From Lachnospiraceae bacterium (GTDB lineage Bacteria > Bacillota > Clostridia > Lachnospirales > Lachnospiraceae), in NCBI GenBank assembly GCA_024403255.1, contig JAKSSE010000005.1, positions 1-48,148 on the forward strand: DNA of 48,148 bases, given 5' to 3'. Under the pieces are notes generated by a model. That model did not search any database. It was given only the letters and a program-made list of their open reading frames with translations, and was not told the DNA's origin. Positions 16,317 to 26,256 of this stretch are shown here, in pieces. The position numbers were made by a program, and so were the translations under genes. Within the stretch, counting starts at the first letter, position 1. Every line of letters begins with the position of its first letter.

Positions 16317-19300
16317 CTACCTTATTCCCACGTTGTTTTCACCTAACATATTTCGCAGGGCGGTCAAATCTTCTTGTGAAAGTGAAACAGACAATCTTCT
16401 GTCAAGCTGTTTTCTTTGTTTTGTATCAAGAATATAGACAAAAACCGGATTGTTTCCAGGCATATGTTTTAAAATCTTCTCAACCTCAGGATACTTTTCC
16501 TTGTATTCATCCATATTAGCAAAACGAAGCCACAGTTCTTTTGTTGGTTCTTTTACTTTTGATGCACCCCAATTAGAATTTCTAACCTGAAGACTGGTAA
16601 GATTTCCATCAAAAGGAACGATTCGGTCTGCTAAAAGCTTGCCATTCTTATTTTCTTCCGTCTGAACTCGACCGGATACAAAGACCTTCGAATCCTTCTC
16701 CAAGTATTCCCTATTTTTCTCAAAAGGTCTAGGAAAAATAGTGATTTCTATTGTACCGTACATATCCTCAAGCTCTGCAATAGCCATAGGGTCACCTTTT
16801 TTCGTGTACTTTGTGGTAACAGATGCGAGCAAGCCGCCAACAACAACTTCTTTTCCATCAGGAAGAGCCACTTCCAAAACTTCACCCTCTTCTGCATCCT
16901 CACTTTGTTCTGGCAACATGAAGTCTGAAGAAGTTGCCGTTACATGTTTTTCCATCAGCTCAGTGTACTCCTCAAGCGGATGACCACTAAGGTATATTCC
17001 CAAAACATCCTTTTCAAAACCAAGTAAAATTTCCTTATCATATTCAGGAGTGTCTGGCATTGTAATCTCAAAATCAGCTTTAGCTTCCTCGTCAACCAAA
17101 TCAAAAAGGCTAACCTGACCTGCTATCACACTCTTCTTACTCTTTGATATAGAGTCCATAAGTGGCTCAAACACCATCATCATTTGCTGCCTGTTGTCGC
17201 CAAGTCCATCAAAAACACCTGCCTTAATAAAGTTCTCAACAGCACGCTTGTTAATGCTACCAGAATCCATCCTCCTGATGAAATCATCCAGGTTCCTAAA
17301 TGGCCCATTCTTCTCACGTTCTTCAATAAGCGCGACAACACAGTTTGATCCTACATTTTTTATTGCACTTAATCCAAAACGTATATTCTTTCCAGAAGCA
17401 GAAAAGCCTCCTATTGATTCGTTTATACTCGGAGGGAGAATATCTATTCCCAAAGATTTTGCATGAACTATGTATCCTCGAAGATCATCTGTAGCCCCAA
17501 TAGCCCTTGTCATAAGCGAAGCCATATACTCAACAGGATAATAGGTTTTAAGCCAAGCCGTCTGATATGCAACCTCTGCATAAGCCGCTGCATGCGATTT
17601 ATTAAATGCATATTTACTAAATTCGATAAGCTCATCATATATCTTCTGAGCCACACTTTCATCTATGCCATTATTAATGCATCCAGGAATGCCATCTTCC
17701 TTGCTTCCATAGACAAAGTTCTGTCTTTCATGCTCCATCTTGTCCATCTTTTTCTTGGACATATAACGGCGAACCTCATCAGATCTTGGAAGATCAAAGC
17801 CTGCAAGATCACGAACTATCTGCATAACCTGTTCCTGATAAACAATACATCCATAGGTATTTTCAAGGATAGGTTTAAGCTGCGGGCAATCGTAGGTTAT
17901 TAAATCACGATTTTGTTTTCCTTTAATATAGGCCGGAATGAAATCCATAGGGCCTGGACGATAAAGAGAAATACCAGCTATAACCTCTTCTATACTCTGA
18001 GGCTTAAGATCCTTCATGAAGGATTTCATACCCTTACTTTCAAGCTGGAATATACCCTCTGTATGTCCACTCGAAATAAGATCAAACACCTTTTTATCAT
18101 CAAATTCCATCGTATGGAAATCAATCTTCACATTATGGTTTTCCTCAATAGCATTTATTGCATCCTGAATAATGGTAAGGTTTCTAAGTCCCAAAAAATC
18201 CATCTTAAGAAGTCCAAGATGCTCGACTGTATCCTTTGTATACTGAGTAGTTATATTGTCTTCAGTTCCCCTTGAGACTGGAACAAACTCGTAAACAGGC
18301 TTCGGTGCAATAACGACACCCGCAGCATGAACGCCACTGTTTCTGGATAATCCTTCAAGCTTAAGCGCCATATCAAGAAGATGTTTTATCTGAGGATCAC
18401 TTGTGTACATCGCCTTAAGCTCTGGATTAAGATTCATAGCCTCTGTAAGATTCTTTGCCTCATTAGGAACCTTTTTCGCTATCATATCTCCTACAGAATA
18501 TGGCATATCAAGTACTCTTGCCACATCTCTTACAACACCCTTTGCAAGTAGTCTGCCAAAAGTAATAATCTGGGTAACGTTATCATTACCATATTTCCTT
18601 TTTACATAATCAATAACTTCTCCACGGCGATCCACGCAGAAATCAATATCTATATCAGGCATTGTTACACGACCAGGATTAAGAAATCTCTCAAAAATCA
18701 GTTCGTACTTAATCGGATCGATATCAGTTATGCCTATAGTATAAGAAACAATACTACCTGCCGCAGAACCACGCCCCGGTCCAACAGCTATACCGTTGTC
18801 TCTTGCATATTTTATAAAGTCCCAAACTATAAGGAAATAATCAACGAATCCCATAGTCTGTATAACATTTAATTCGTAATTTAATTTTTCTTCAAGCTGT
18901 GCAAAAGTAAAATTATGATAGGTTTCATTGCCGTTTTCATAATATCGGGCAAATCTCTCCTTAAGTCCCTTCTCGCAGAGCTCCTTTAGATAGGTAAACG
19001 AGTCATAACCTTCCGGCACATCAAAATGTGGAAGTTTATATTCATTAAACTTAATCTCAATATTACATCTGTCCGCAATCTTCTGAGTATTGTCAATCGC
19101 CTCTTCCGCATATGGGAAAAGCTCTCTCATTTCCTGCTCACTCTTCACATAAAACTGACCGCCCTCATATCTCATGCGGTCTACATCATTAACGGTCTTT
19201 CCCGTCTGAATACAAAGAAGAAGATCATGAGCATCTGCATCCTCAGCATTTGTATAATGAACATCATTTGTCGCAACCAAAGGTATGCCAGTCTCTTTTG

Positions 19301-19880
19301 ACAATCTGACAAGCTGTGCATTTACTCCCTTTTGTTCCTCATATCCATGATCCTGGAGTTCAAGGAAATAATTATTTTCGCCAAATATATCGCGATGCCA
19401 AAGCGCTGCTTTCTTTGCTTCCTCATAAAATCCGCGTGTCAAAAGTTTTTGAACTTCCCCTGCGAGGCAAGCAGAACAACAAATTAAACCTTCTTTATAT
19501 TTTTCTAAAGTTTCTCTATCAACTCTCGGTTTATAATAATACCCTTCCGTAAATCCAATCGAAACAATCTTAATAAGATTATGAAAGCCAACCTCATTTT
19601 CGCAAAGCAAGATCAAATGATAATATCTATCCTCACCATGTCCTGCCTCTCTATCGAATCGGCTCTCCGGAGAAACATATACCTCACATCCAAGAATAGG
19701 CTTTATCCCCTGTTCAAGACACTCATTATAAAAATCAATACATCCATACATAACACCATGGTCTGTAATGGCTGCAGCATTCATACCAAGCTCTTTAACC
19801 TTGGAAACATAATCCTTTATCTTGTTAGATCCATCCAGAAGAGAATACTCTGTATGTACATGAAGGTGGGTAAATGCCAT
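16317..19880 (-). CDS. dnaE: DNA polymerase III alpha subunit
   Basis: 1187 aa. N-terminal PHP domain (THLHVHTEYSLLDG, AITDHGVMYG), C-family polymerase core with GPGRGSAAGS at 367-376 and the catalytic PDIDIDFC at 408-415, helix-hairpin-helix region, and a C-terminal OB fold (VVVGGLLASVTTKYTKKG...ITIFPRPFEK). This is the DnaE replicative/lagging-strand polymerase; PolC, expected in Firmicutes, is not in the window. GGAGA before the ATG supports the start. It lies directly upstream of pfkA, an order common in Clostridia. Confidence 0.97.
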   Translation of the reverse strand: MAFTHLHVHTEYSLLDGSNKIKDYVSKVKELGMNAAAITDHGVMYGCIDFYNECLEQGIKPILGCEVYVSPESRFDREAGHGEDRYYHLILLCENEVGFHNLIKIVSIGFTEGYYYKPRVDRETLEKYKEGLICCSACLAGEVQKLLTRGFYEEAKKAALWHRDIFGENNYFLELQDHGYEEQKGVNAQLVRLSKETGIPLVATNDVHYTNAEDADAHDLLLCIQTGKTVNDVDRMRYEGGQFYVKSEQEMRELFPYAEEAIDNTQKIADRCNIEIKFNEYKLPHFDVPEGYDSFTYLKELCEKGLKERFARYYENGNETYHNFTFAQLEEKLNYELNVIQTMGFVDYFLIVWDFIKYARDNGIAVGPGRGSAAGSIVSYTIGITDIDPIKYELIFERFLNPGRVTMPDIDIDFCVDRRGEVIDYVKRKYGNDNVTQIITFGRLLAKGVVRDVARVLDMPYSVGDMIAKKVPNEAKNLTEAMNLNPELKAMYTSDPQIKHLLDMALKLEGLSRNSGVHAAGVVIAPKPVYEFVPVSRGTEDNITTQYTKDTVEHLGLLKMDFLGLRNLTIIQDAINAIEENHNVKIDFHTMEFDDKKVFDLISSGHTEGIFQLESKGMKSFMKDLKPQSIEEVIAGISLYRPGPMDFIPAYIKGKQNRDLITYDCPQLKPILENTYGCIVYQEQVMQIVRDLAGFDLPRSDEVRRYMSKKKMDKMEHERQNFVYGSKEDGIPGCINNGIDESVAQKIYDELIEFSKYAFNKSHAAAYAEVAYQTAWLKTYYPVEYMASLMTRAIGATDDLRGYIVHAKSLGIDILPPSINESIGGFSASGKNIRFGLSAIKNVGSNCVVALIEEREKNGPFRNLDDFIRRMDSGSINKRAVENFIKAGVFDGLGDNRQQMMMVFEPLMDSISKSKKSVIAGQVSLFDLVDEEAKADFEITMPDTPEYDKEILLGFEKDVLGIYLSGHPLEEYTELMEKHVTATSSDFMLPEQSEDAEEGEVLEVALPDGKEVVVGGLLASVTTKYTKKGDPMAIAELEDMYGTIEITIFPRPFEKNREYLEKDSKVFVSGRVQTEENKNGKLLADRIVPFDGNLTSLQVRNSNWGASKVKEPTKELWLRFANMDEYKEKYPEVEKILKHMPGNNPVFVYILDTKQRKQLDRRLSVSLSQEDLTALRNMLGENNVGIR

Positions 19881-19913
19881 TTGTTAATTCTCCATTATAT
19901 TTATTGCTCTTTT

Positions 19914-19950
19914 GAAAAAACACCCGTCGAGACATAAATCACAACGGGTG
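19914..19950 (-). terminator. terminator between glgP and dnaE
   Basis: Minus-strand CACCCGT (19944-19950) and ACGGGTG (19921-19927) with a 16-base loop, followed by TTTTTTC. It is the second of two hairpins after glgP and lies 34 bases before the dnaE start. Confidence 0.7.
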
Positions 19951-19974
19951 CATATTAATCACAGCATAAGCGAT

Positions 19975-20030
19975 TAAAACATAATACACATTAGCTGACG
20001 TGTGTAGTCAGCGTTGTGTATTATGTTTTA
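19975..20030. repeat. 56-bp palindrome with conserved asymmetric core (copy B)
   Basis: Left arm 19975-19999 and right arm 20007-20030 pair (AAAACATAATACACA with TGTGTATTATGTTTT, GCTGAC with GTCAGC), broken only by ATTA opposite GTT. In the minus sense the core reads CAACGCTGAC...GTCAGCTAATG, the same core as in the palindrome at 5992-6126 but with different outer stems. It starts 16 bases after the glgP stop codon. The rest of 19881-20046 holds only the terminator. Confidence 0.65.
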
Positions 20031-20046
20031 AAAGCGTAAAGTAAAA

Positions 20047-22518
20047 TTAGTCTTCGACCTCAACAGTGATTTTGTCGAGCTTCCAGATGTCATCAACGTA
20101 CTCCTGGATAGTTCTGTCTGAAGAGAACTTACCTGAACGAGCGGTGTTAAGAATTGACTTCTTAGCCCAACCTGCTTCATCTGCATAAGCCTCTGCTACC
20201 TTAGCCTGAGCATCTGCATATGAGCGGAAGTCCTTAAGAACGAAGTATGTATCTGCAAACTGGCTGCTTTCAGTATTAAGCAAGCTGTTGTAAAGGTTTC
20301 TGAAGAGTTCTGGATCTTCTGGGCTGTAGAAACCGTTAATGAGCTGCATGAGCACTTTACGGATATCCTGATCGTTGTTGAAGATTTCCATTGGATTGTA
20401 ATCGCGGTTCTGCTCGTGAGCGATAACCTCGTCTGAACTCATACCGAAGATGAATGCGTTCTCCTGTCCAACTTCTTCTACGATTTCAACGTTAGCACCG
20501 TCCATAGTTCCAAGGGTAACTGCACCGTTAAGCATAAACTTCATGTTACCAGTACCAGATGCCTCTTTTGATGCGGTAGAAATCTGCTCTGATACATCAG
20601 CTGCAGCAAAAATCCACTCTGCGATAGAAACACGGTAATCCTCGATAAATACAACCTTGATTTTATTTTCTATTGTCTGGTCGTTGTTAATAACCTGAGC
20701 AACGTTATTGATAAGTTTGATGGTTGCCTTTGCGGTTGCATAACCTGCAGCAGCCTTTGCACCGAAGATGAATGTTCTTGGATAGAATTCCATCTCTGGA
20801 TGCTCCTTAATCATATTGTAAAGATACATTACATGAAGAATGTTAAGAAGCTGACGCTTATACTCATGAAGTCTCTTTACCTGAACATCAAAGATTGATC
20901 TAGGATCAACATCTACACCGTTGTGCTCCTTGATGTACTTAGCAAGACGAAGCTTGTTCTGATATTTGATGTGCATGATTTCCTGCTGAACTTTCTTATC
21001 ATCAGCGTAGGTCTCAAGTTTCTTAAGAGAGCTAAGGTCGGTAATCCACTCATCTCCAATCTTCTCGGTAATGTAGTTAGCAAGGAGCTGATTTCCGTGA
21101 AGAAGGAAACGTCTCTGGGTAATACCGTTGGTCTTGTTATTGAACTTCTCAGGATACATCTGATAGAAGTCTGCAAGTACCTTATTCTTAAGAATTTCAG
21201 TATGAAGCTGGGCAACACCGTTTACAGAATAACCAGCTACGATTGCAAGGTTTGCCATCTTAACCTGTCCGTCATAAACGATAGCCATTGAGTTAACCTT
21301 GTTCTGATCACCAGGGAACTTAGCCTGAATCTGAAGAACAAAACGACGGTTAATCTCTTCAACAATCTGATATACACGTGGAAGAAGTCTAGAGAAAATC
21401 TCGATAGGCCACTTCTCAAGTGCTTCAGCCATAATTGTATGATTAGTATATGCAACAGTATGAGTTACGATATCCCATGCCTGATCCCACTCAAGACCTT
21501 CTTCATCAAGAAGAAGTCTCATAAGCTCAGCTACTGCTAAGGTAGGATGAGTATCATTCATCTGGAAAGTAACCTTCTTTGGAAGATCAGCAATATTGTT
21601 GTGATGCTTCTTGAAACGATCTAAAGCTCTCTGAAGTGAAGCTGATACAAAGAAGTACTGCTGCTTAAGACGAAGTTCCTTACCTGAAATGTGGTTGTCG
21701 TTTGGATAAAGTACTTCAACAAGGTTTCTTGCAAGGTTCTCATCCTCTACTGCTTTGCGGTAATCACCCTTGTCAAATGAATCAAGCTCAAAACCAGTCT
21801 TTGGCTCAGCATCCCAAATCATAAGAGTGTTTACTACATTGTTATCATAGCCAAGGATTGGCATATCATATGGTACAGCAAGAACTGAATTGTAATTCTC
21901 CTGGATGAACTTAGTTCTTCCATTTTCAGCAACTTCTGAACGAATATAACCACCAAATTTTACTTCATAAGTATACTCTGGACGGCGAAGTTCAAATGGA
22001 TATCCATTCTTAAGCCAGTTATCTGGAACTTCCTTCTGGAAACCATCAGAAATCTTCTGTTTGAACATACCGTAACGATAACGGATACCACAACCATAAG
22101 CTGAGTAGCCTAAAGTTGAAAGTGAATCCAAAAAGCATGCTGCAAGTCGGCCAAGACCACCATTACCAAGTGCTGGATCTGGTTCCTCATCCTCGATAGA
22201 GTCGATATCGAATCCCATCTCATCGAGTGCCTCCTTTACCTCCTGATAACCACAAAGATTAAGAAGGTTGTTTCCAAGTGCACGTCCCATCAGGAACTCC
22301 ATTGACATATAGTAAATAATCTTTGGATCCTGATCTTCCATTGCCTTCTGAGTTGCAAGCCAGTTGTCAATGATAGAATCTTTAACTACGTGTGAAACAG
22401 CCTGGTAAACTTCCTGTGCAGAAGCTTCCTCAAAGCTCTTTCTGTAAATGTGTCGAACATGAGACTTTACATCTTTTTTGAAAGCCTCTTTGTCTACTGC
22501 AAATTTACGGTTTGACAT
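20047..22518 (-). CDS. glgP: glycogen/starch/maltodextrin phosphorylase
   Basis: 823 aa from the ATG at 22516-22518 (MSNRKFAVDKEAF), with GAGGAG six bases upstream. Full-length GT35 enzyme: the substrate/allosteric region EDEEPDPALGNGGLGRLAACFLDSL and the pyridoxal-phosphate motif EASGTGNMKFMLNGAVTLGTMDGANVEI are intact. It releases glucose 1-phosphate from storage or imported glucans. It lies 34 bases after ileS and is followed by two strong hairpins. Confidence 0.97.
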   Translation of the reverse strand: MSNRKFAVDKEAFKKDVKSHVRHIYRKSFEEASAQEVYQAVSHVVKDSIIDNWLATQKAMEDQDPKIIYYMSMEFLMGRALGNNLLNLCGYQEVKEALDEMGFDIDSIEDEEPDPALGNGGLGRLAACFLDSLSTLGYSAYGCGIRYRYGMFKQKISDGFQKEVPDNWLKNGYPFELRRPEYTYEVKFGGYIRSEVAENGRTKFIQENYNSVLAVPYDMPILGYDNNVVNTLMIWDAEPKTGFELDSFDKGDYRKAVEDENLARNLVEVLYPNDNHISGKELRLKQQYFFVSASLQRALDRFKKHHNNIADLPKKVTFQMNDTHPTLAVAELMRLLLDEEGLEWDQAWDIVTHTVAYTNHTIMAEALEKWPIEIFSRLLPRVYQIVEEINRRFVLQIQAKFPGDQNKVNSMAIVYDGQVKMANLAIVAGYSVNGVAQLHTEILKNKVLADFYQMYPEKFNNKTNGITQRRFLLHGNQLLANYITEKIGDEWITDLSSLKKLETYADDKKVQQEIMHIKYQNKLRLAKYIKEHNGVDVDPRSIFDVQVKRLHEYKRQLLNILHVMYLYNMIKEHPEMEFYPRTFIFGAKAAAGYATAKATIKLINNVAQVINNDQTIENKIKVVFIEDYRVSIAEWIFAAADVSEQISTASKEASGTGNMKFMLNGAVTLGTMDGANVEIVEEVGQENAFIFGMSSDEVIAHEQNRDYNPMEIFNNDQDIRKVLMQLINGFYSPEDPELFRNLYNSLLNTESSQFADTYFVLKDFRSYADAQAKVAEAYADEAGWAKKSILNTARSGKFSSDRTIQEYVDDIWKLDKITVEVED

Positions 22519-22552
22519 CTTTTTCTCCTCTTTTCCTTTTCCTATACGAAGC

Positions 22553-25500
22553 TTAAAGCTTCTTAACACCAAGGCTTACCTTTTTGCCGTTGATGTTCCA
22601 TTCTTTTGTGAATCCCTCTGGAGCAGTCTTAGCAACAGATTCTGCAAGAACCTCTCCTGCAATATCCTGTCCAAACTTCTCAAAGATATTCTCAACCTCA
22701 GCTTCTCCAGTGTAAGAAACTGCAATGTGATCCATAACTTCAAATCCAGCCTCTTTTCTCATGGTCTGGATCTTACTAATAATTTCACGTACAAATCCCT
22801 CCTCGATAAGTTCTGGAGTAAGATTTGTGTCAAGAACTACAGATACATAGTTATCTCCGTCAGTCACATAGCCCTCTTTCTGAGTTACAGTAATAAGAAG
22901 ATCCTCTTCTGCAAGCTCAATTGATGCATCAACTTCTGGAAGCTTAATTGCACCATTTGCCTTAAGGTCTGCATATGCTGCATTTCCATCGAGTGAAGCA
23001 AGAGCTTTCTGAATGCCACCAAGGAACTTACCATACTTAGGACCAACAGTACGAAGCTGTGGCTTAAATGTATATGAAGTGTACTCTGAAAGGTCATCTG
23101 TAAACTCAACAGATTTAACATTAAGCTCATCCTCAATTACAGCAATGAAATCATCTGGAAGGACCTTCTCTGCCTTAACATACATCTTGCCAATTGGCTG
23201 ACGATTCTTGATGTTTGCTGCATTTCTACAAGCACTACCAAATACCTTAATCTTAAGAAGCTCATCCATTGTCTCCTCAAGAGTGCTATCAATCATAGTC
23301 TCATCTACAACTGGGAAGTCGCAAAGATGAATTGACTCTGGAGCATTCTTATCAACAGAAACAACAAGATTCTGATAAATATCTTCTGTCATGAAAGGAA
23401 TCATTGGAGCTGCTGCCTTGCAGAAAGTAACAAGTGCAGTATATAAGGTCATGTAAGCTGTAATCTTATCCTGCTCCATTCCCTTAGCCCAGAATCTTTC
23501 ACGAGAACGACGAACGTACCAGTTTGAAAGCTCATCCACAAATGATTCAAGTGCTCTTGCTGCCTCAGGAATCTTGTATGAACCAAGGTTCTCATCCACA
23601 GCCTTAACGCAAGAGTTAAGTCTTGAAAGAAGCCACTTATCCATAACAGTAAGTGAATTCTTATCGAGCTCATACTTGGTAGGATCGAAGTTATCAATAT
23701 TTGCATAAAGAACAAAGAATGCATAAGTGTTCCAAAGAGTTCCCATGAAACGGTTTGAGTATTCTTTTACATTCTCTTTATTAAACTTGGTAGGGATCCA
23801 AGGAGCAGAATTGATATAGAAATACCAACGAATAGCATCTGCACCAAAAGTCTCCAATGCATCAAATGGGTCTACAGCATTTCCCTTTGACTTAGACATC
23901 TTCTGACCCTTTTCATCCTGAACATGTCCAAGAACGATAACATTTTCATAAGGGCTCTTGTTGAAAAGAAGTGTCGACTCAGCCATAAGTGAATAGAACC
24001 ATCCACGAGTCTGATCTACTGCCTCTGAGATGAACTGTGCAGGGAACTGCTGCTCAAAGAGGTCTTTGTTTTCAAATGGATAATGATGCTGTGCAAAAGG
24101 CATTGCTCCTGAATCAAACCAGCAGTCAATAACCTCAGGTACTCTCTTCATGGTCTTGCCACAATCTGGGCAGGCAATTTCAACCTCATCGATATATGGT
24201 CTGTGAAGTTCAACCTTTTCATTTTCTGGGTTACCAGAAAGGTCAGCAAGTTCTTTTCTTGAACCTACGCAAATCTGCTTTCCGCAGTCTGCACATTCCC
24301 AAATATTAAGTGGGGTTCCCCAGTAACGGTTACGAGAAATACCCCAGTCCTGGATATTCTCAAGCCAGTCACCAAAACGACCTTTACCGATTGACTCAGG
24401 AATCCAGTTTACAGTGTTGTTATTTCGGATAAGATCATCCTTTACTGCAGTCATCTTGATGAACCAAGACTCACGCGCATAGTAAAGAAGTGGGGTGTCG
24501 CATCTCCAGCAGTGTGGATACTCATGTTCAAACTTAGGAGCATCAAAAAGCTTACCCTCTTTATCAAGATCAACCAATACATCCTTGTCAGCATCTTTAA
24601 CAAACTTACCAGCGTAAGGAGTTTCTTCACTCATCTCACCCTTGCTGTTTACAAACTGAACAAAAGGAAGGTCATATTTACGTCCAACCTGAGCATCATC
24701 CTCACCAAATGCAGGTGCAATATGAACGATACCGGTACCATCACTCATGGTTACATATGAATCACAAACTACGAAATGTGCTTTCTTGTGCTGCTTTGCT
24801 GCTGCAACACCTGCACATTCATAAAGTGGCTCATACTCTTTATATTCAAGGTCTGTTCCCTTGTAAGTCTCAAGAACTTCGTATGCAGGAGTTCCTTCTT
24901 CTCTTTCAAGTGAGCCAAGAACCTTATCTGCAAGAGCCTGCGCGATGTAATAGGTATATCCATCACAAGCTTTTACTTTGATGTAAGTCTCATCTGGGTT
25001 TACACAAAGTGCCAGGTTCGATGGAAGTGTCCAAGGAGTAGTTGTCCATGCAAGAATGTAAGCATCTTCATCAGCACATTTGAAACGAACTACAGCTGAA
25101 CGCTATTTAACAGTCTTATATCCCTGTGCAACTTCCTGTGAAGAAAGTGGAGTTCCACAACGTGGGCAGTAAGGAACAATCTTAAATCCCTTGTAAAGTA
25201 ATTTCTTGTTCCAAATCTCTTTAAGTGCCCACCACTCTGACTCAATAAAGTCGTCATGATAAGTAACATATGGGTCATTCATATCAGCCCAGAAGCCAAC
25301 AGTGCCTGAGAAATCTTCCCACATACCCTTATATTTCCAAACTGACTCTTTACATTTTGTGATAAATGGCTCAAGACCATAATTTTCAATCTGATCCTTA
25401 CCATTGATTCCAAGAAGCTTTTCAACTTCAATTTCTACAGGAAGTCCATGAGTATCCCAGCCAGCTTTACGAGGAACCATATTTCCCTTCATTGTCTGGT

Positions 25501-25711
25501 AACGAGGAATCATGTCTTTAATTACACGTGTCAAAACGTGTCCAATGTGTGGCTTTCCATTTGCAGTTGGAGGGCCATCATAGAAAGTATAGGTAGGGCC
25601 TTCCTTTCTGTTCTCCATTGATTTTTCAAAAATATTGTTATCCTTCCAGAACTGGACGGTTTCCTTTTCTCTTTCTACAAAATTTAGGTTTGTATCGACT
25701 TTCTTATACAT
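22553..25711 (-). pseudogene. ileS: isoleucyl-tRNA synthetase interrupted by an in-frame TAG
   Basis: Start ATG at 25709-25711 ([17 protein letters not shown]) with an AGGAA ribosome site. The reading frame encodes a complete IleS of about 1052 codons: HIGH-type motif [18 protein letters not shown]1 editing domain, KMSKS in DEKGQKMSKSKGN, anticodon-binding and C-terminal domains. At codon 203 (25103-25105) the frame reads GYKTVK-TAG-RSAVVRF, where Glu is expected (GAG to TAG needs one base change). The frame is open on both sides, so this is a substitution and not a frameshift. IleS is essential, so either the base call is wrong, the stop is read through, or another ileS exists. TAG is a normal stop elsewhere in the window. 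Confidence 0.9.
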
Positions 25712-25724
25712 GACTTTCCTTTCG

Positions 25725-26126
25725 TTAAATAAGATTACTATCGTTATCAGGGATTTCCAAAGGTACGTTATCCAATGGGCCCTCATCTATGTGAAACTCA
25801 AACTCATCACTTGGCTTGTCATAATTATTTTCGTAATAAAAATGAAATCCACCATTTGGAGAGTTATAATCAACTGCGTTGTCTATAATGCCAACAGCCC
25901 CTACAACCAGAAACATGATAAGTGCTCCTATCAAGGCGCCAACTGATGACATGATTATCCCGGCTATCGCCATCCCTTTTCCGTCAGTCGTTCTAAGTCC
26001 AACTATGCCAATAATTATGCCCACGATCGATGCCACAAAAACAAATGGCTGAATTGCGCACATCAAAACACTGATTATGCCCAAAATCATGGAGCCTATG
26101 CATAATCCTTTTCGATTTTTAACCAT
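25725..26126 (-). CDS. DUF4190-type small membrane protein
   Basis: 133 aa. After KNRKG come two long hydrophobic segments (about residues 9-45 and 50-85) separated by [15 protein letters not shown], the pattern of DUF4190 membrane proteins, and an acidic tail with [13 protein letters not shown]. No function is established. It ends 13 bases before ileS and shares its promoter (26155-26183). GGGGA precedes the ATG. Confidence 0.8.
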   Translation of the reverse strand: MVKNRKGLCIGSMILGIISVLMCAIQPFVFVASIVGIIIGIVGLRTTDGKGMAIAGIIMSSVGALIGALIMFLVVGAVGIIDNAVDYNSPNGGFHFYYENNYDKPSDEFEFHIDEGPLDNVPLEIPDNDSNLI

Positions 26127-26154
26127 AGTATCCCCTTAATCGCAATAATTACCT

Positions 26155-26183
26155 ATCATACCCTAAAATGCCCATTTTTTCAA
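26155..26183 (-). promoter_or_regulatory. promoter of the DUF4190-ileS-glgP run
   Basis: Minus-strand TTGAAA (26178-26183), 17-base spacer, TATGAT (26155-26160). No T-box leader can be made out between it and the first gene. Confidence 0.6.
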
Positions 26184-26216
26184 CATTTTCATCGTTTTAG
26201 AAAGACATTCAAACTT

Positions 26217-26243
26217 AAAAAAAGAACCGCCCTTTGGCAGTTC
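26217..26243 (-). terminator. terminator of the GH13 gene
   Basis: Minus-strand GAACTGCC-AAAG-GGCGGTTC followed by seven T, starting 14 bases after the GH13 stop codon. Confidence 0.88.
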
Positions 26244-26256
26244 TTTTTGTGCATTA

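Noticed and set aside
24749..25102. Insertion or deletion splitting ileS
   Set aside because: The frame between the two ileS segments is continuous and encodes the expected editing-domain sequence; only one TAG codon interrupts it.
25725..26256. T-box riboswitch for ileS
   Set aside because: The DUF4190 gene ends 13 bases before ileS, and no specifier or T-box sequence could be found in the short interval before DUF4190.
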